Shown piece after piece: positions 53,756 to 62,455 of a DNA stretch of 64,000 nt. This DNA is from Palsa-461 sp963768185 (GTDB taxonomy: Bacteria; Actinomycetota; Acidimicrobiia; Acidimicrobiales; RAAP-2). How positions within the stretch are numbered: position 1 is the first letter of the stretch; each line of letters opens with the position of its first letter. The notes beneath the pieces are model-generated. The model was not told the origin of the DNA. It worked only from the letters and a program-made list of their open reading frames with translations, and ran no database searches. The stretch is from NCBI GenBank assembly GCA_963768185.1, contig CAVYGS010000005.1, forward strand, positions 1 to 64,000, given 5' to 3'. The position numbers and the translations under genes were made by a program.

Positions 53756-56098
53756 ATGCCAGGAGGTCCGCTCCAGGGGCTGAAGGTCATCGATCTCACC
53801 GACGACAGCGGCCGTTTCGCCACCAAGCTGCTCGCCGAGTCGGGCGCCTCGGTGGCCCGAATCGGCAGGGGTTCGTCGGGTCCGGCCATGCGCGAGCCGG
53901 ACGCGGCGGCGCGGGGCGGGCTCCTCGACTGGTGGTACGACGGGTCGAAGCGCCGCGTCGCGCTCGACCTCGATTCAGACGGCGGGTCCGCGGCGTACCG
54001 CCGGCTCGCCGAGACCGCGGATCTGATCGTCGAGACCGAGCCGCCGGACTCGCTCGCCGAGCGCGGGCTGGACTACGAGCAGCTGGCGGCCGGCAACCCG
54101 CAGCTGGTCCAGGTCTCGCTCACTCCCTTCGGCCGCACCGGGCCCCGGGCCCACTGGCAGACGACCGACCTCGTCGCGGCCGCACTGGGTGGCGTGCTCT
54201 CGCTCTCCGGTCTCCCGGACCAGCCCACCAACCCCTGGGGCCGCCAGGCCTTCAACTTCGCCGGCTTCGTCGCGGCGATCAGTGGGCTGGCGGGCGTCGG
54301 TGCGTCGAGGCGCACCGGCAAGGGCCAGCACGTCGACGTGTCCATCCACGAGGTCGTGAGCTCGACGATCGAACAGATCCTGTTCCAGTACTGGTTCGAC
54401 GACGTGCTCCCCTATCCAAAGATCGCCCCCCGCCAGGGTTCACTGCACTGGATCGGTGCCTACAAGGTCGTCCCGGCCAAGGAGGGCTGGGAGATGATCA
54501 CCCCGACGCCCAACGCCGTCGGCCTCCTCTCCTGGATGGTGGAGGAAGGCCACCCCGCCGCGATCGAGCTGGTCAAGCGGCCACCGGCGGAGCTGGTGGG
54601 CAACCTCCCGCTCGTCATGGACACCATCGCCAGCTTCGCCCAGACCATGGATGCCGGCACACTGTTCAAGGAGGCCCAAGAGCGGCACATCGCGTTCGCG
54701 GAGGTCCAGACCGTTGCCCAGGTGGCCGAGAACCCCCAGCACGAGTTCCGGGGATTCTTCCGAGCCGTGGACTGGGACGGCTCCACGGTGAAGTTGCCTG
54801 GACCGCTGGCGCGCTTCCAGGACACCCCGTCGCCCGACCCACTGCCCCCCAACGCCGAGGCGTCGCTCGACGAGGTGCTGGCGGACTGGGGTAAAAGCGG
54901 TCGAGCGACCGGCGCGGCCGAAGTGGCAAAGCCCTTGCGCGGCCTGCGGGTGCTCGACCTCAGTCACGTGCTCGCCGGCCCGGCGGCCACGCGGCTCTTG
55001 GGGGACCTCGGCGCGGACGTGGTCAAGGTGCAAACGAGCGACCGCGCCCTTTCGGTCAACGACCCGAACCACCCCTACTTCTACACGTGGAACCGGTCTA
55101 AGCGGCTGGTGACCATGAACATGAAGCACGAGCGGACCCTCGAGGTCATGAAGAAGCTGGTGGAACAGAGCGACGTGCTGATCGAGAACTTCTCGGCCGG
55201 CGTGCTCGCCCGGTGGGGCCTGCCCTACGAAGAGGTCAGTGCCTGGAACCCGGGCATCATCTACGTGACCATGTCGGGATGTGGCCATGAGGGGCCGTGG
55301 TCGAGCCTCGTCACCTACGCGCCCACGATCCATGCCATGTGCGGCTTGACCTATCTCTCCAATCCGGTGGGCCGAGGTGATCTCGGCCCCGGGTTCTCGA
55401 TGAACGACGTCGCAGCCGGGCTCTCGGCGGCGTTCGCGATCCTCGCCGCCCTCGAGAGCAGAGAGCGCACCGGCACCGGCCAACACGTCGACATCTCCCA
55501 GATGGAGACCGGTGGCTACCTGATCGGTCCTGCCCTGGTCGACTTCCTCAGCAACGGCCGCGAGGCCCATCCGATCGGCAATCGCGATCCTTTCGACGAG
55601 ATCGTGCCCAACGACTGCTATCCGACGGCCGATGGCCAGTGGTTGGCCGTGTCATGCCGCGACGACACCGACTGGGCGCGTCTGCTCCGCGCCACCGGAG
55701 TCGAAGCCGACTCGCGCCTCGACACCCTGAGCGGCCGGCTGGAACGCAAAGACGAGGTCGACTCGATCGTGGGCCGCTGGGCGGCCACCGTGTCGGCCGA
55801 GACCGCGCAGACGCTGCTCCAAGAGGTCGGCGTGCCGGCCGGGCGGATTCAAAATGCGGGCGACTTCATGGAGGATCCGCAGCTCCTCGCCCGCGAGATG
55901 TGGGGCACGTTCGAGCACCCGACATTCGGGACGCGGCCGCACGACCGCTACCCCGCGATCTGGAGCGGCAGCGACCTCCAGCCGTATGTGCCCGCTGGCT
56001 CCTACCCCGGAGAACATAACTTCGACGTCTATGGCCAGCTCCTCGACATGGACGAGGCGGCCGTCGCAGAGGCCATGAGTGAGGGGCTCTTCACCTAG
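53756..56098 (+). CDS. Double-domain class III (CaiB/BaiF) CoA-transferase
   Basis: A 780-residue protein with two family III CoA-transferase domains in tandem. The second half (from about 395) has the catalytic Asp in FSMNDVAAGLSAAFAIL (D551) and HVDISQMETG. In the first half the matching segment is AFNFAGFVAAISGLAG, with Asn (N167) where the Asp should be, so that half is probably non-catalytic. Such fused forms occur in actinobacteria and may act on steroid or aromatic acyl-CoAs. A GGGGAGGG ribosome site precedes the ATG. Confidence 0.9.
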   Translation: MPGGPLQGLKVIDLTDDSGRFATKLLAESGASVARIGRGSSGPAMREPDAAARGGLLDWWYDGSKRRVALDLDSDGGSAAYRRLAETADLIVETEPPDSLAERGLDYEQLAAGNPQLVQVSLTPFGRTGPRAHWQTTDLVAAALGGVLSLSGLPDQPTNPWGRQAFNFAGFVAAISGLAGVGASRRTGKGQHVDVSIHEVVSSTIEQILFQYWFDDVLPYPKIAPRQGSLHWIGAYKVVPAKEGWEMITPTPNAVGLLSWMVEEGHPAAIELVKRPPAELVGNLPLVMDTIASFAQTMDAGTLFKEAQERHIAFAEVQTVAQVAENPQHEFRGFFRAVDWDGSTVKLPGPLARFQDTPSPDPLPPNAEASLDEVLADWGKSGRATGAAEVAKPLRGLRVLDLSHVLAGPAATRLLGDLGADVVKVQTSDRALSVNDPNHPYFYTWNRSKRLVTMNMKHERTLEVMKKLVEQSDVLIENFSAGVLARWGLPYEEVSAWNPGIIYVTMSGCGHEGPWSSLVTYAPTIHAMCGLTYLSNPVGRGDLGPGFSMNDVAAGLSAAFAILAALESRERTGTGQHVDISQMETGGYLIGPALVDFLSNGREAHPIGNRDPFDEIVPNDCYPTADGQWLAVSCRDDTDWARLLRATGVEADSRLDTLSGRLERKDEVDSIVGRWAATVSAETAQTLLQEVGVPAGRIQNAGDFMEDPQLLAREMWGTFEHPTFGTRPHDRYPAIWSGSDLQPYVPAGSYPGEHNFDVYGQLLDMDEAAVAEAMSEGLFT

Positions 56099-56136
56099 CG
56101 CTGCCGTCATCGACCGCGGTTTGCAGCCGAGGGCGA

Positions 56137-56778
56137 TCACGCCGAACCGGTCGTGCGGGGTTCCGATTTGAACATTTCGAGCGCCACTCCACACCGTTCG
56201 CAGTAGACGGTCTCAATCGAAATCGGCTGCTCGCCGTCGTCGGCAGATGTCACCTCGATCCTGCGAAAACGAGCTACCTCAACCAGGTCGGCATGACACT
56301 GCGGACACCGAGGTGACCGCTTGTTCAACTCCGAAAAATACGACGGCCGAACAGTACGAGCAGTTTTGTCAAAGGTCCTTCCGGACATCACATCGAACAC
56401 CCGTTGTCGGACGAGACCGAGATCGACACCCAGGGCGACGAGCACCTGGGGCGCCACCCCTTGTCCTTCGCGAAGAAGTCCCAGCAAGAGGTGCTCGGTG
56501 CCGATGTAGCTGTGGCCCATCTGCTGCGCTTCCCGCAGCGACAGCTCGAGGACCTTCTTCGCTCGGGGGGTAAACGGCGGCGACCCGATCGAACCAGTTC
56601 CAGCCGGCCCTACCAGCTCGGCGACCTTCGTTCGAACTGCCTCGGCCGACACGCCGAGCGAGTCGAGCGCCACCGCGGCAACGCCCTCGCCCTCGTGGAT
56701 AAGGCCGAGCAAGAGGTGCTCGGTTCCCATGAACGCATGGTCCAACAGGCGCGCTTCTTCTTGTGCCAGCGTCAGCAC
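56137..56778 (-). CDS. Clp_N-domain protein with C-terminal zinc ribbon
   Basis: A 213-residue protein with two Clp N-domain repeats (LDHAFMGTEHLLLGLIHEGE and MGHSYIGTEHLLLGLLREGQ) and no AAA+ modules. A four-Cys ribbon (RCPQCHADLV and VYCERCGVALEMF) ends the protein. Clp_N domains recognise substrates or adaptors for ClpC/ClpA. Family similarity continues upstream of the GTG at 56778 (FERFTDRARR, to about 56808), but no start codon is found there. The true start may be mis-sequenced or non-standard. It could be a ClpC-like adaptor or decoy. Confidence 0.82.
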   Translation of the reverse strand: MLTLAQEEARLLDHAFMGTEHLLLGLIHEGEGVAAVALDSLGVSAEAVRTKVAELVGPAGTGSIGSPPFTPRAKKVLELSLREAQQMGHSYIGTEHLLLGLLREGQGVAPQVLVALGVDLGLVRQRVFDVMSGRTFDKTARTVRPSYFSELNKRSPRCPQCHADLVEVARFRRIEVTSADDGEQPISIETVYCERCGVALEMFKSEPRTTGSA

Positions 56779-57058
56779 CCGTCGTGCCCGATCAGTGAAG
56801 CGTTCGAACGCTCTCCCAGTATCGCGCTCGCCGCCACGGCCCCGAATGTCCCTTACGGGTCAAGCTCTCTATCCGGCTTGCTGCTCCGAGCCGATCCTCG
56901 AAGCTACAAAAGGGGCGACTCGTTGTCCCAGGTGAGTCGCGTAATTCCATGCAGACCGATCCAAGCCGTCCCGGTCGGGTTTGCGAGCTGGTTTGCTGCA
57001 CCCGGTCGCTGCACGTACCGTTCGCTGCCACAGGATCTGGACGAGGTGAGGGTCACAC

Positions 57059-57274
57059 ATGTCTGAAACGTGGCGGAGCGCCAAGGCAGCCGAGGTGAAG
57101 ACCGGCGACGTGGTGCGGACCGAGAGGGGCGAGATAGTGGTGGTTTCCCGTATCGAGAGCCCGTTCTTTGGAAGGTCGGAGATGATCGCGTTCATCGAGG
57201 ACACACCGGAGCGTTGGTACAAGCGTCCGATGCCTGTCGATGCAGCAGTAGAAATCAGAGTCTCAGAGGGTTGA
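57059..57274 (+). CDS. Small conserved-looking protein of unknown function
   Basis: A 71-residue protein (MSETWRSAKAAEVKTGDVVR..) with a good GAGGTGAGGG ribosome site. Beta-rich in look, it resembles small SH3- or RNA-binding-like barrels (TGDVVRTERGEIVVVSRIE), but I recognise no family. The 280 bases before it hold only the 5' region of the divergent Clp_N gene. Confidence 0.65.
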   Translation: MSETWRSAKAAEVKTGDVVRTERGEIVVVSRIESPFFGRSEMIAFIEDTPERWYKRPMPVDAAVEIRVSEG

Positions 57275-57446
57275 CGCATCTCGGGCAGGCCTTGTGGAAC
57301 TACCCGTCACCGGCGGTCGACCGGCTCACATTGTGGTCACTGGTTCGAGCGCCAGCTCGGCCAACCGGAGAGCGCAGCCCATGCCCCGAGACAGTCGCGA
57401 CGCGACCTGCTGGACATCTCGCAGGTGGCGGGCCATCCTGACCCAC

Positions 57447-58057
57447 ATGCGATCTTTGGCATCCTTCTCCCCCATGCGGCGGGGCCATATGTGGCTCGGG
57501 ACTCTCACCCTGGCCACGTCAGCGTTGTTCGCGATCGGTACGCTCGGGGTCAGTTCTGGCGCGGGAGCACAGAGCGTGCACCACGCCCAACTCGACGTCC
57601 GGTCCAAGCACAAGAGCCCCCCAAGCACAAGAGCACGAAAAAGTCGAGCAGCAGCCGCCCGTGCCTTGAGGGGAACTGGGATGTCACGAACCTCACATTG
57701 AGCACAGCCGGCCTCAGCTTCACCGGTGGTGCCGGAACGACCGTGGACATCATGTCCAATGGGAACGCACTGGGGAACTTCACACCTGGTGCACCCCTCA
57801 CAGGAAGTGAGGGCTCAGCCAAGTTCAACGGCACCATCACTGACCATTACGGCTTCTCACCCAAGACGACAGCGCGCTCCGGTACCTTCCCCGTCACGCC
57901 GGTCTCCAACAACGCCACCATCACGGTGGCCGGTGTGACGAGGCCCGTCACATCTGTGTCCGAGCAAGGCTCGTACATGTGCACCGGCAAGGACCTAACG
58001 CTCAGCTTCACTAGCGGCGGCAGCACACTGACGTACCAGATGGCCCCGGGGAGCTAA
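57447..58057 (+). pseudogene. Secreted protein of unknown function, frame interrupted in a C run
   Basis: The signal part (MWLGTLTLATSALFAIGTLG, cleavage near GAGA) starts at ATG 57447. The mature part (EGNWDVTNLTLSTAGLSFTG to GSYMCTGKDLTLSFTSGGST, a beta-rich lipocalin-like look) is in another frame to 58057. The join is in a C6 tract at 57617-57622, a typical homopolymer miscall or phase-variable site. The restored protein has about 200 residues, with two Cys in the mature part. Confidence 0.65.
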
Positions 58058-58523
58058 GCACCGTTCGAAGACGCTTCAGTCCTCCGCGACGGAAGACGAC
58101 GAGACTCGAGCCCGCTCTTGCAGTTCCCCGGGCGACGAACGCTGTCGCAGAGGTTGCGTTCTACGACTGCATCTCGTTCAACGAACTTTGGAAGATCGAT
58201 CCCAGAAGCGCGTGAACGTGATCACTAATCGACGGCGTTTTGTCTCTAGCCCTCCGGACTCTCCCGGAATGTAGTTGTCGATCGTTGAGCTTCTGTGAAG
58301 ATGACGGTTCCCTCTTGACCGCGGAACCCGATCGGCAAAGAATTGGTATCCGGCACCGCGAAGGTGACTCAAAGCACGACGCAGCTTGACTTGGCGATGT
58401 GACCTTCCGGCGCCTGCTGGGAGGACGAGTCGAGTGGTCACTCCAACCGAAAACTCAACGGGTGAAGTGTGCGCGCGCTGCGGGTTTCGACGTCCGTCGG
58501 GCCGCAAAGTGAGGTGACGATAT
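58058..58523. other. Intergenic region without a supported gene
   Basis: 466 bases of lower GC. A minus-strand open frame (58178-58546) has scattered similarity to nuclease-like NERD sequence in several frames but no convincing product, so at most it is a decayed gene. I see no RNA gene or repeat. Confidence 0.5.
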
Positions 58524-58805
58524 ATGTCAGAAGGACGACAAAGCACATCGATTCAACCGCAGCACAGGAGCGCACTTCTGCAAACGACCTGGGAGGAGCT
58601 TCGGGAGCCAGGTGCCTACGTCGAAGAAGGCACCGGAGATCTATTCCGCGTACCACAAGAGGCACTGATCACCGGTGCCAGCCCAATCATCGCTCGGGTC
58701 AGCAACGGTGCCAGTCGACTCGTCCGCGTCAGCGAGAACCCAGCCGTTCCTTTGGTGAAGGCCAGGATGGTCGCCGCCGACCACAACATCGAGCCGAACT
58801 TCTAG
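58524..58805 (+). CDS. Small protein of unknown function
   Basis: A 93-residue protein with a GAGGTGA ribosome site 7 bases before the ATG. The sequence (TTWEELREPGAYVEEGTGDLFRV cut to its core ELREPGAYVEEGTGDL) looks globular and beta-rich. I know no family. The C-terminus ends ADHNIEPNF, and a strong hairpin terminator follows 22 bases later. Confidence 0.6.
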   Translation: MSEGRQSTSIQPQHRSALLQTTWEELREPGAYVEEGTGDLFRVPQEALITGASPIIARVSNGASRLVRVSENPAVPLVKARMVAADHNIEPNF

Positions 58806-58827
58806 CAGTTCGGTCGACGAAGCTGCT

Positions 58828-58870
58828 CGTAGAGGGGGCGAATTCGTTATTCCGCCCCGCCCCCTCTACG
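58828..58870. terminator. Bidirectional terminator hairpin
   Basis: CGTAGAGGGGGCG (58828-58840) and CGCCCCCTCTACG (58858-58870) form a perfect 13-bp stem with a 17-base loop. It stands between the stops of convergent genes (58805 plus and 58922 minus), so it can end both. Confidence 0.8.
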
Positions 58871-58921
58871 ACGCGGCTCAAGCTGCCGAAGAGATTCAGA
58901 TCTGGTCACGCTCGACTGGAG

Positions 58922-59650
58922 TCAGCCACCCTGACTCCGCCGGGAGATGAAATCGAGCACCACACTCGGGTAGGCGGTACGGGACGCCCGAAACAGGTCG
59001 TGGCCGGACTCGGGAATGGTGGCGATCTCCACATCGGGCACCCAACGGCGGTACTCGTCTGCACGTTCGTCGTTGATGACCCCGCCCTCGGATCCCCGAG
59101 CCACCAGCACTGGAACGGCAAGGGCTGCGAGCTCACTCCAAAACTCACGCGATCGCGATGCGGCTTGAATACCTGCCAGCACGTGGCGGCGCACACGTGT
59201 TGAGTTCGGACGACCCCGCCATCGAGCCGTCCACATCTGCTCGGTGAACTCGGAGGGGAGCGCGATTTCGGCCGGAAGGTAGTCGCCGATCGAGACAGTC
59301 CGGACGCGATCGGAGAGTTGGAACGCCAGCTCGAGGCCCGGGGTGGTCCCCCGCGAGAACGTCATTAGGTGGAATTGCCCGATGCCGAGGGCCTGCAACA
59401 CTGACCGCAGGTCTTCCGCTTGCTCGAGGACCGAGTAGCCACTGAGCGGCGCGTCGCTGCCGCCGCGGCCTCGCAGTTCCGGCACCAGAACCCGGCGGTC
59501 TGCGAAGAACTTCAGCGCCTCGACATAGTCGTCGGCGAAATCAACGATTCCGGTCGTGAAGAGGATCGGGAAACCGACCGGATGGGCCGGATCGTTGTCG
59601 AGATAGCGGATCTTGACGCCATCGTTGTCGGTGAACTTCTCCAGAATCAT
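58922..59650 (-). CDS. Alpha/beta hydrolase
   Basis: A 242-residue alpha/beta hydrolase. The oxyanion region is ILFTTGIVD, the nucleophile is in LMTFSRGTTPG (Ser, F-S-R-G elbow), acid in VARGSEGG, and His in PESGHDLFRA. The FSRG elbow departs from the usual GXSXG. The frame extends to 59704 inside the SDR gene, but the ATG at 59650 lies just after the SDR stop and gives a normal N-terminus. It is probably in one operon with the SDR. The substrate is unknown. Confidence 0.87.
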   Translation of the reverse strand: MILEKFTDNDGVKIRYLDNDPAHPVGFPILFTTGIVDFADDYVEALKFFADRRVLVPELRGRGGSDAPLSGYSVLEQAEDLRSVLQALGIGQFHLMTFSRGTTPGLELAFQLSDRVRTVSIGDYLPAEIALPSEFTEQMWTARWRGRPNSTRVRRHVLAGIQAASRSREFWSELAALAVPVLVARGSEGGVINDERADEYRRWVPDVEIATIPESGHDLFRASRTAYPSVVLDFISRRSQGG

Positions 59651-59664
59651 CGGCCGACCCAGAG

Positions 59665-60498
59665 TCAGGCCGGCCAGCCGGGCAGAAGGTGCAGCTCCCG
59701 GCACACATCTTGGGCCTCGATGTTTCGGCCGTTCGGCTCAAAGGCTGCGGGGTCCGTGACCAGCCAGGTGACCACCGCACCGACGACGTCTGGCGGCGCT
59801 CCGACAGATGCGTCGAATCCGAAATTGCCCATGTCTTGGATCATCCGTTCAGTCGCGATGAATCCAGGTTGGACGTTGTAAGCGCGAATCCCCCGCTGGC
59901 CCAGCTCAAGCGCCAAGATCCCGGCAATTCGGTGCAAAGCCCCCTTGCTGATGGCATACCCGAGGCCCCACCCACCTTCTCCAGCGGCGGCCGGTGGGTC
60001 GTGATAAGCCGCGCCCGAGGTGATGTTCACGACGACCCCCGAGCCACGATCGAGCATGCCGGCCAGCAAATGCTTGGTCAGCGCCAACGGCGCCATGACA
60101 TTGGCTTCCAGCTGGAGGTCCAGCAGTTCGAGGGGCGTGTCCACCAGGTGATCCATGTGGCCCGGTCCGATGTACCTCCCATTGTTCACCAGGACGTCGA
60201 CCGGCCCCCACTCGGTGACGACGGCGTTCGCAGCAGCGACTACTGACGCGCGATCGGTTAGGTCGGCCGGCACGATGAGCGCCCGAGAACCGGCCTCTTC
60301 CACGAGCCGTCCCGTCGTCAAGAGTGATCCGGGCAGCGGACTCGTATCAGAACGACTGAGCGTGGAGGAATGCTCACGCTCCTCGCCCTCTGACGCGGTC
60401 CGGGCGGTGATCGCGACATCAAAGCCCACCCGTGCCAGGTAGACAGAGATGGCCTTTCCGATACCGCGACTCGCTCCCGTGACTAAGGCGGTGGGCAT
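59665..60498 (-). CDS. Short-chain dehydrogenase/reductase with insertion
   Basis: A 277-residue SDR: VTGASRGIG at 6-14, VNNGRYIG in place of the common NNAG, a catalytic Ser in NITSGAAYH, and Y-X3-K in GYAISKGAL. An insertion of about 20 Ser/Glu-rich residues follows the second strand (ASEGEEREHSST). AAAGGAG precedes the ATG. It is upstream of the hydrolase at 58922 and part of the lower-GC catabolic-type group. Confidence 0.88.
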   Translation of the reverse strand: MPTALVTGASRGIGKAISVYLARVGFDVAITARTASEGEEREHSSTLSRSDTSPLPGSLLTTGRLVEEAGSRALIVPADLTDRASVVAAANAVVTEWGPVDVLVNNGRYIGPGHMDHLVDTPLELLDLQLEANVMAPLALTKHLLAGMLDRGSGVVVNITSGAAYHDPPAAAGEGGWGLGYAISKGALHRIAGILALELGQRGIRAYNVQPGFIATERMIQDMGNFGFDASVGAPPDVVGAVVTWLVTDPAAFEPNGRNIEAQDVCRELHLLPGWPA

Positions 60499-60597
60499 GC
60501 GGGCAGACTCCTTTCCAACTCGCCATCATGGCTCCCAACATCGTGCTGCAAGGGGGTGTGCCAGAGCACGTCGAGGGCGACGTCGCGCGCTCGGCGC

Positions 60598-61359
60598 TTA
60601 CCCTGGGTCGAGCGGTCCGATTGGACTCGTCGTCGTGGCGTGCACGAACAGCTCGGCGAGCTCGCGGGGGCGGCTGAGAAACGGTGAGTGCGATGTGTCG
60701 ATCGCGAGTTGCTCCACCCCGAGGCGCTGAGCCACGAGATCGGCGTTCCATCTCTCCTGGGCGCGGTCTTGGAGGCAGACGATGAAACTGCGGGGCAAGT
60801 CAGCAGCCCAGAAGGCAGCTAACAACACTGGCGTCGATGACGTTGCACCACCTCGCTCAGGGCAAAGCCGCTCAAACGCCCACTGCACGGTTTCCTCGTC
60901 GCAATCGTGGAAGAACTTCTCTCGAGCGCCCTCGACGGTCGCGAACGACATCGCGCCGTCATCGTGGAACCTCAGGTGAGAAAGCAGGCCCGCCGCGTCG
61001 AAGTCGCCCATTGTGCCGTCGGCTCGCATCGCCATGGCCTCCGGCCAAGTCCGCCCTTCTCGTGGCAAACCGGCAGCGAGGTAGCAGACATGGGAGATCA
61101 GCTGTGGAACAGCGTTCGCAGCATGGGTGATGTCGAATCCACCACCGGAATGGCCGACGAGGACGTCGCCTGGCTGCAGCACCTCGAGAATGGCTCCAGT
61201 ACGCCCCTCGAAATTCGTTGGTGTCGTTTCGTGCCGCCGCTCGCCATGGCCAGGAAGGTCAATGGCGACGGCGTCGTGGCCGAGACGGTCCAGTTCAGAG
61301 ATCACACGCTCCCAGCACCAGGCGCCGTGGAAGCCGCCGTGGACCATCACGAAACGCAT
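60598..61359 (-). CDS. Alpha/beta hydrolase (esterase type)
   Basis: A 253-residue hydrolase of the MES/HNL-like group: HGGFHGAWCWERV near the N-terminus, nucleophile in LVGHSGGGFDI, and catalytic His in IDTSHSPFLSRP. Members cleave small esters or carry out related lyase reactions. The frame is open to 61404, but the ATG at 61359 (MRFVMVHGG) is the natural start. It is about 100 bases upstream of the SDR gene on the same strand. Confidence 0.88.
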   Translation of the reverse strand: MRFVMVHGGFHGAWCWERVISELDRLGHDAVAIDLPGHGERRHETTPTNFEGRTGAILEVLQPGDVLVGHSGGGFDITHAANAVPQLISHVCYLAAGLPREGRTWPEAMAMRADGTMGDFDAAGLLSHLRFHDDGAMSFATVEGAREKFFHDCDEETVQWAFERLCPERGGATSSTPVLLAAFWAADLPRSFIVCLQDRAQERWNADLVAQRLGVEQLAIDTSHSPFLSRPRELAELFVHATTTSPIGPLDPG

Positions 61360-61490
61360 GGGCCTTCTCCTCGGTCTCTGAGCCGAAACGGCCAAACGTA
61401 ACAAGGCTGGATGCCAATGGATACCCGGTCAGATCGGCCGGGCGCCACCCCTCTCATCCGAGAGGCCCATCACATCACTACGGCATGCAA

Positions 61491-61496
61491 TAACGT
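61491..61496 (+). promoter_or_regulatory. Putative -10 box of the MaoC-type gene pair
   Basis: TAACGT ends 6 bases before the ATG at 61503. No ribosome site is present. Confidence 0.4.
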
Positions 61497-61502
61497 CGTG
61501 AG

Positions 61503-62030
61503 ATGCCCACAAGCTGGATCAGCAACGAGATGCGAGCGCTGGTGGGTCGGACGTTTGGATCCCGACGATCGTCGGCCCCGATCTCGTTGTCTGACATTCG
61601 CAAGTGGGCGATCGCCATCTACTATCCAGAAGTCCCACCCCGGTTGTTCTGGGACGAGGAATATGCCGCTACGACCTCTCACGGCAGTGTCGTTGCGCCC
61701 GAAGAATTCAACCCCTTCGCCTGGTTCACTGCCGAAGGACCGGTCATCGCACCCACCTGGGAGGGGCCGATTCGCGACTCCGGACCCGAATCGGCCTTTG
61801 GAGTGAAAGGTCCCGACACCACCTTCATCCTCAACGGTGGCATGGAGGTCTCCCACGGAGTGCGCATGAAACCCGGCGACGTGATCACTTCGAGCGAGAC
61901 CACACTTCTCGACTATCAAGAGCGGCAGAGTCGGCTCGGTCTGATGCTCATCACCCGTACCGAAACGACTTGGACCAATCAGAGCGATCAGATGGTAAAG
62001 GTCACGCGAGGCGTCGGGATTCGTTACTAA
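61503..62030 (+). CDS. MaoC-like N-terminal (FAS1-type) dehydratase subunit
   Basis: A 175-residue hot-dog protein of the MaoC_dehydrat_N/FAS1-like type (LVGRTFG, SDIRKWAIAIYYPEVPPRLF, GVRMKPGDVITSSETTLLDY, RTETTWTNQ). It usually lacks the catalytic pair and dimerises with a MaoC partner. The next gene overlaps by one base (TAATG) and supplies that partner, so the two should form a heteromeric enoyl-CoA hydratase, as seen in steroid side-chain degradation. Confidence 0.85.
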   Translation: MPTSWISNEMRALVGRTFGSRRSSAPISLSDIRKWAIAIYYPEVPPRLFWDEEYAATTSHGSVVAPEEFNPFAWFTAEGPVIAPTWEGPIRDSGPESAFGVKGPDTTFILNGGMEVSHGVRMKPGDVITSSETTLLDYQERQSRLGLMLITRTETTWTNQSDQMVKVTRGVGIRY

Positions 62031-62455
62031 TGCAGATCGAGATCGGCCAAGAGATACCGACGTTTGAACGCATGTCCGGCTTCCATGCGTGGAATCGGTT
62101 TGCTGCGGTAAACGACGAGTTCGTTCCCATTCACATGGACGATGACGCGGGGCGCCGTGCTGGCAATCCAGGTGCGTTTGGCATGGGGAACCTCCAGTTC
62201 TCCTACCTCCACGCGCTGTTGCGCCAGTGGATTGGGGACGATGGGCGCATCATCGAAGTCGCTTGCCAGTTCCGCGCCCCAAACCTCCGTGGACTAACGA
62301 CGATTGCTCGAGGAAGGGTCCTAGCAATTCGCGATCAAGGCAGCGAGACAGTCGTCGACCTCGAGGTATGGACTGAGACTGAGCAGGGCACTGTGATGGC
62401 GCCAGGATCGGCAACCGTGGTGGTACCCAAGTTCACTTCAGAGGGTGGCACTTAG
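62030..62455 (+). CDS. MaoC-like dehydratase catalytic subunit
   Basis: A 141-residue hot-dog protein. The hydratase-2 motif is WNRFAAVNDEFVPIHMDDD with Asp and His of the catalytic pair, then GNLQFSYLHALLRQWIG and ACQFRAPNL. It probably hydrates a 2-enoyl-CoA together with the 61503 product. The acyl group is unknown; context (SDR, hydrolases, CoA-transferase) suggests degradation of a complex acyl-CoA. Confidence 0.87.
   Translation: MQIEIGQEIPTFERMSGFHAWNRFAAVNDEFVPIHMDDDAGRRAGNPGAFGMGNLQFSYLHALLRQWIGDDGRIIEVACQFRAPNLRGLTTIARGRVLAIRDQGSETVVDLEVWTETEQGTVMAPGSATVVVPKFTSEGGT

Noticed and set aside
58178..58546. Minus-strand frame with NERD-nuclease-like fragments (LRGAGYQFFADRVPRSRG)
   Set aside because: Resemblance is spread over several frames and misses conserved residues; at most an old remnant.
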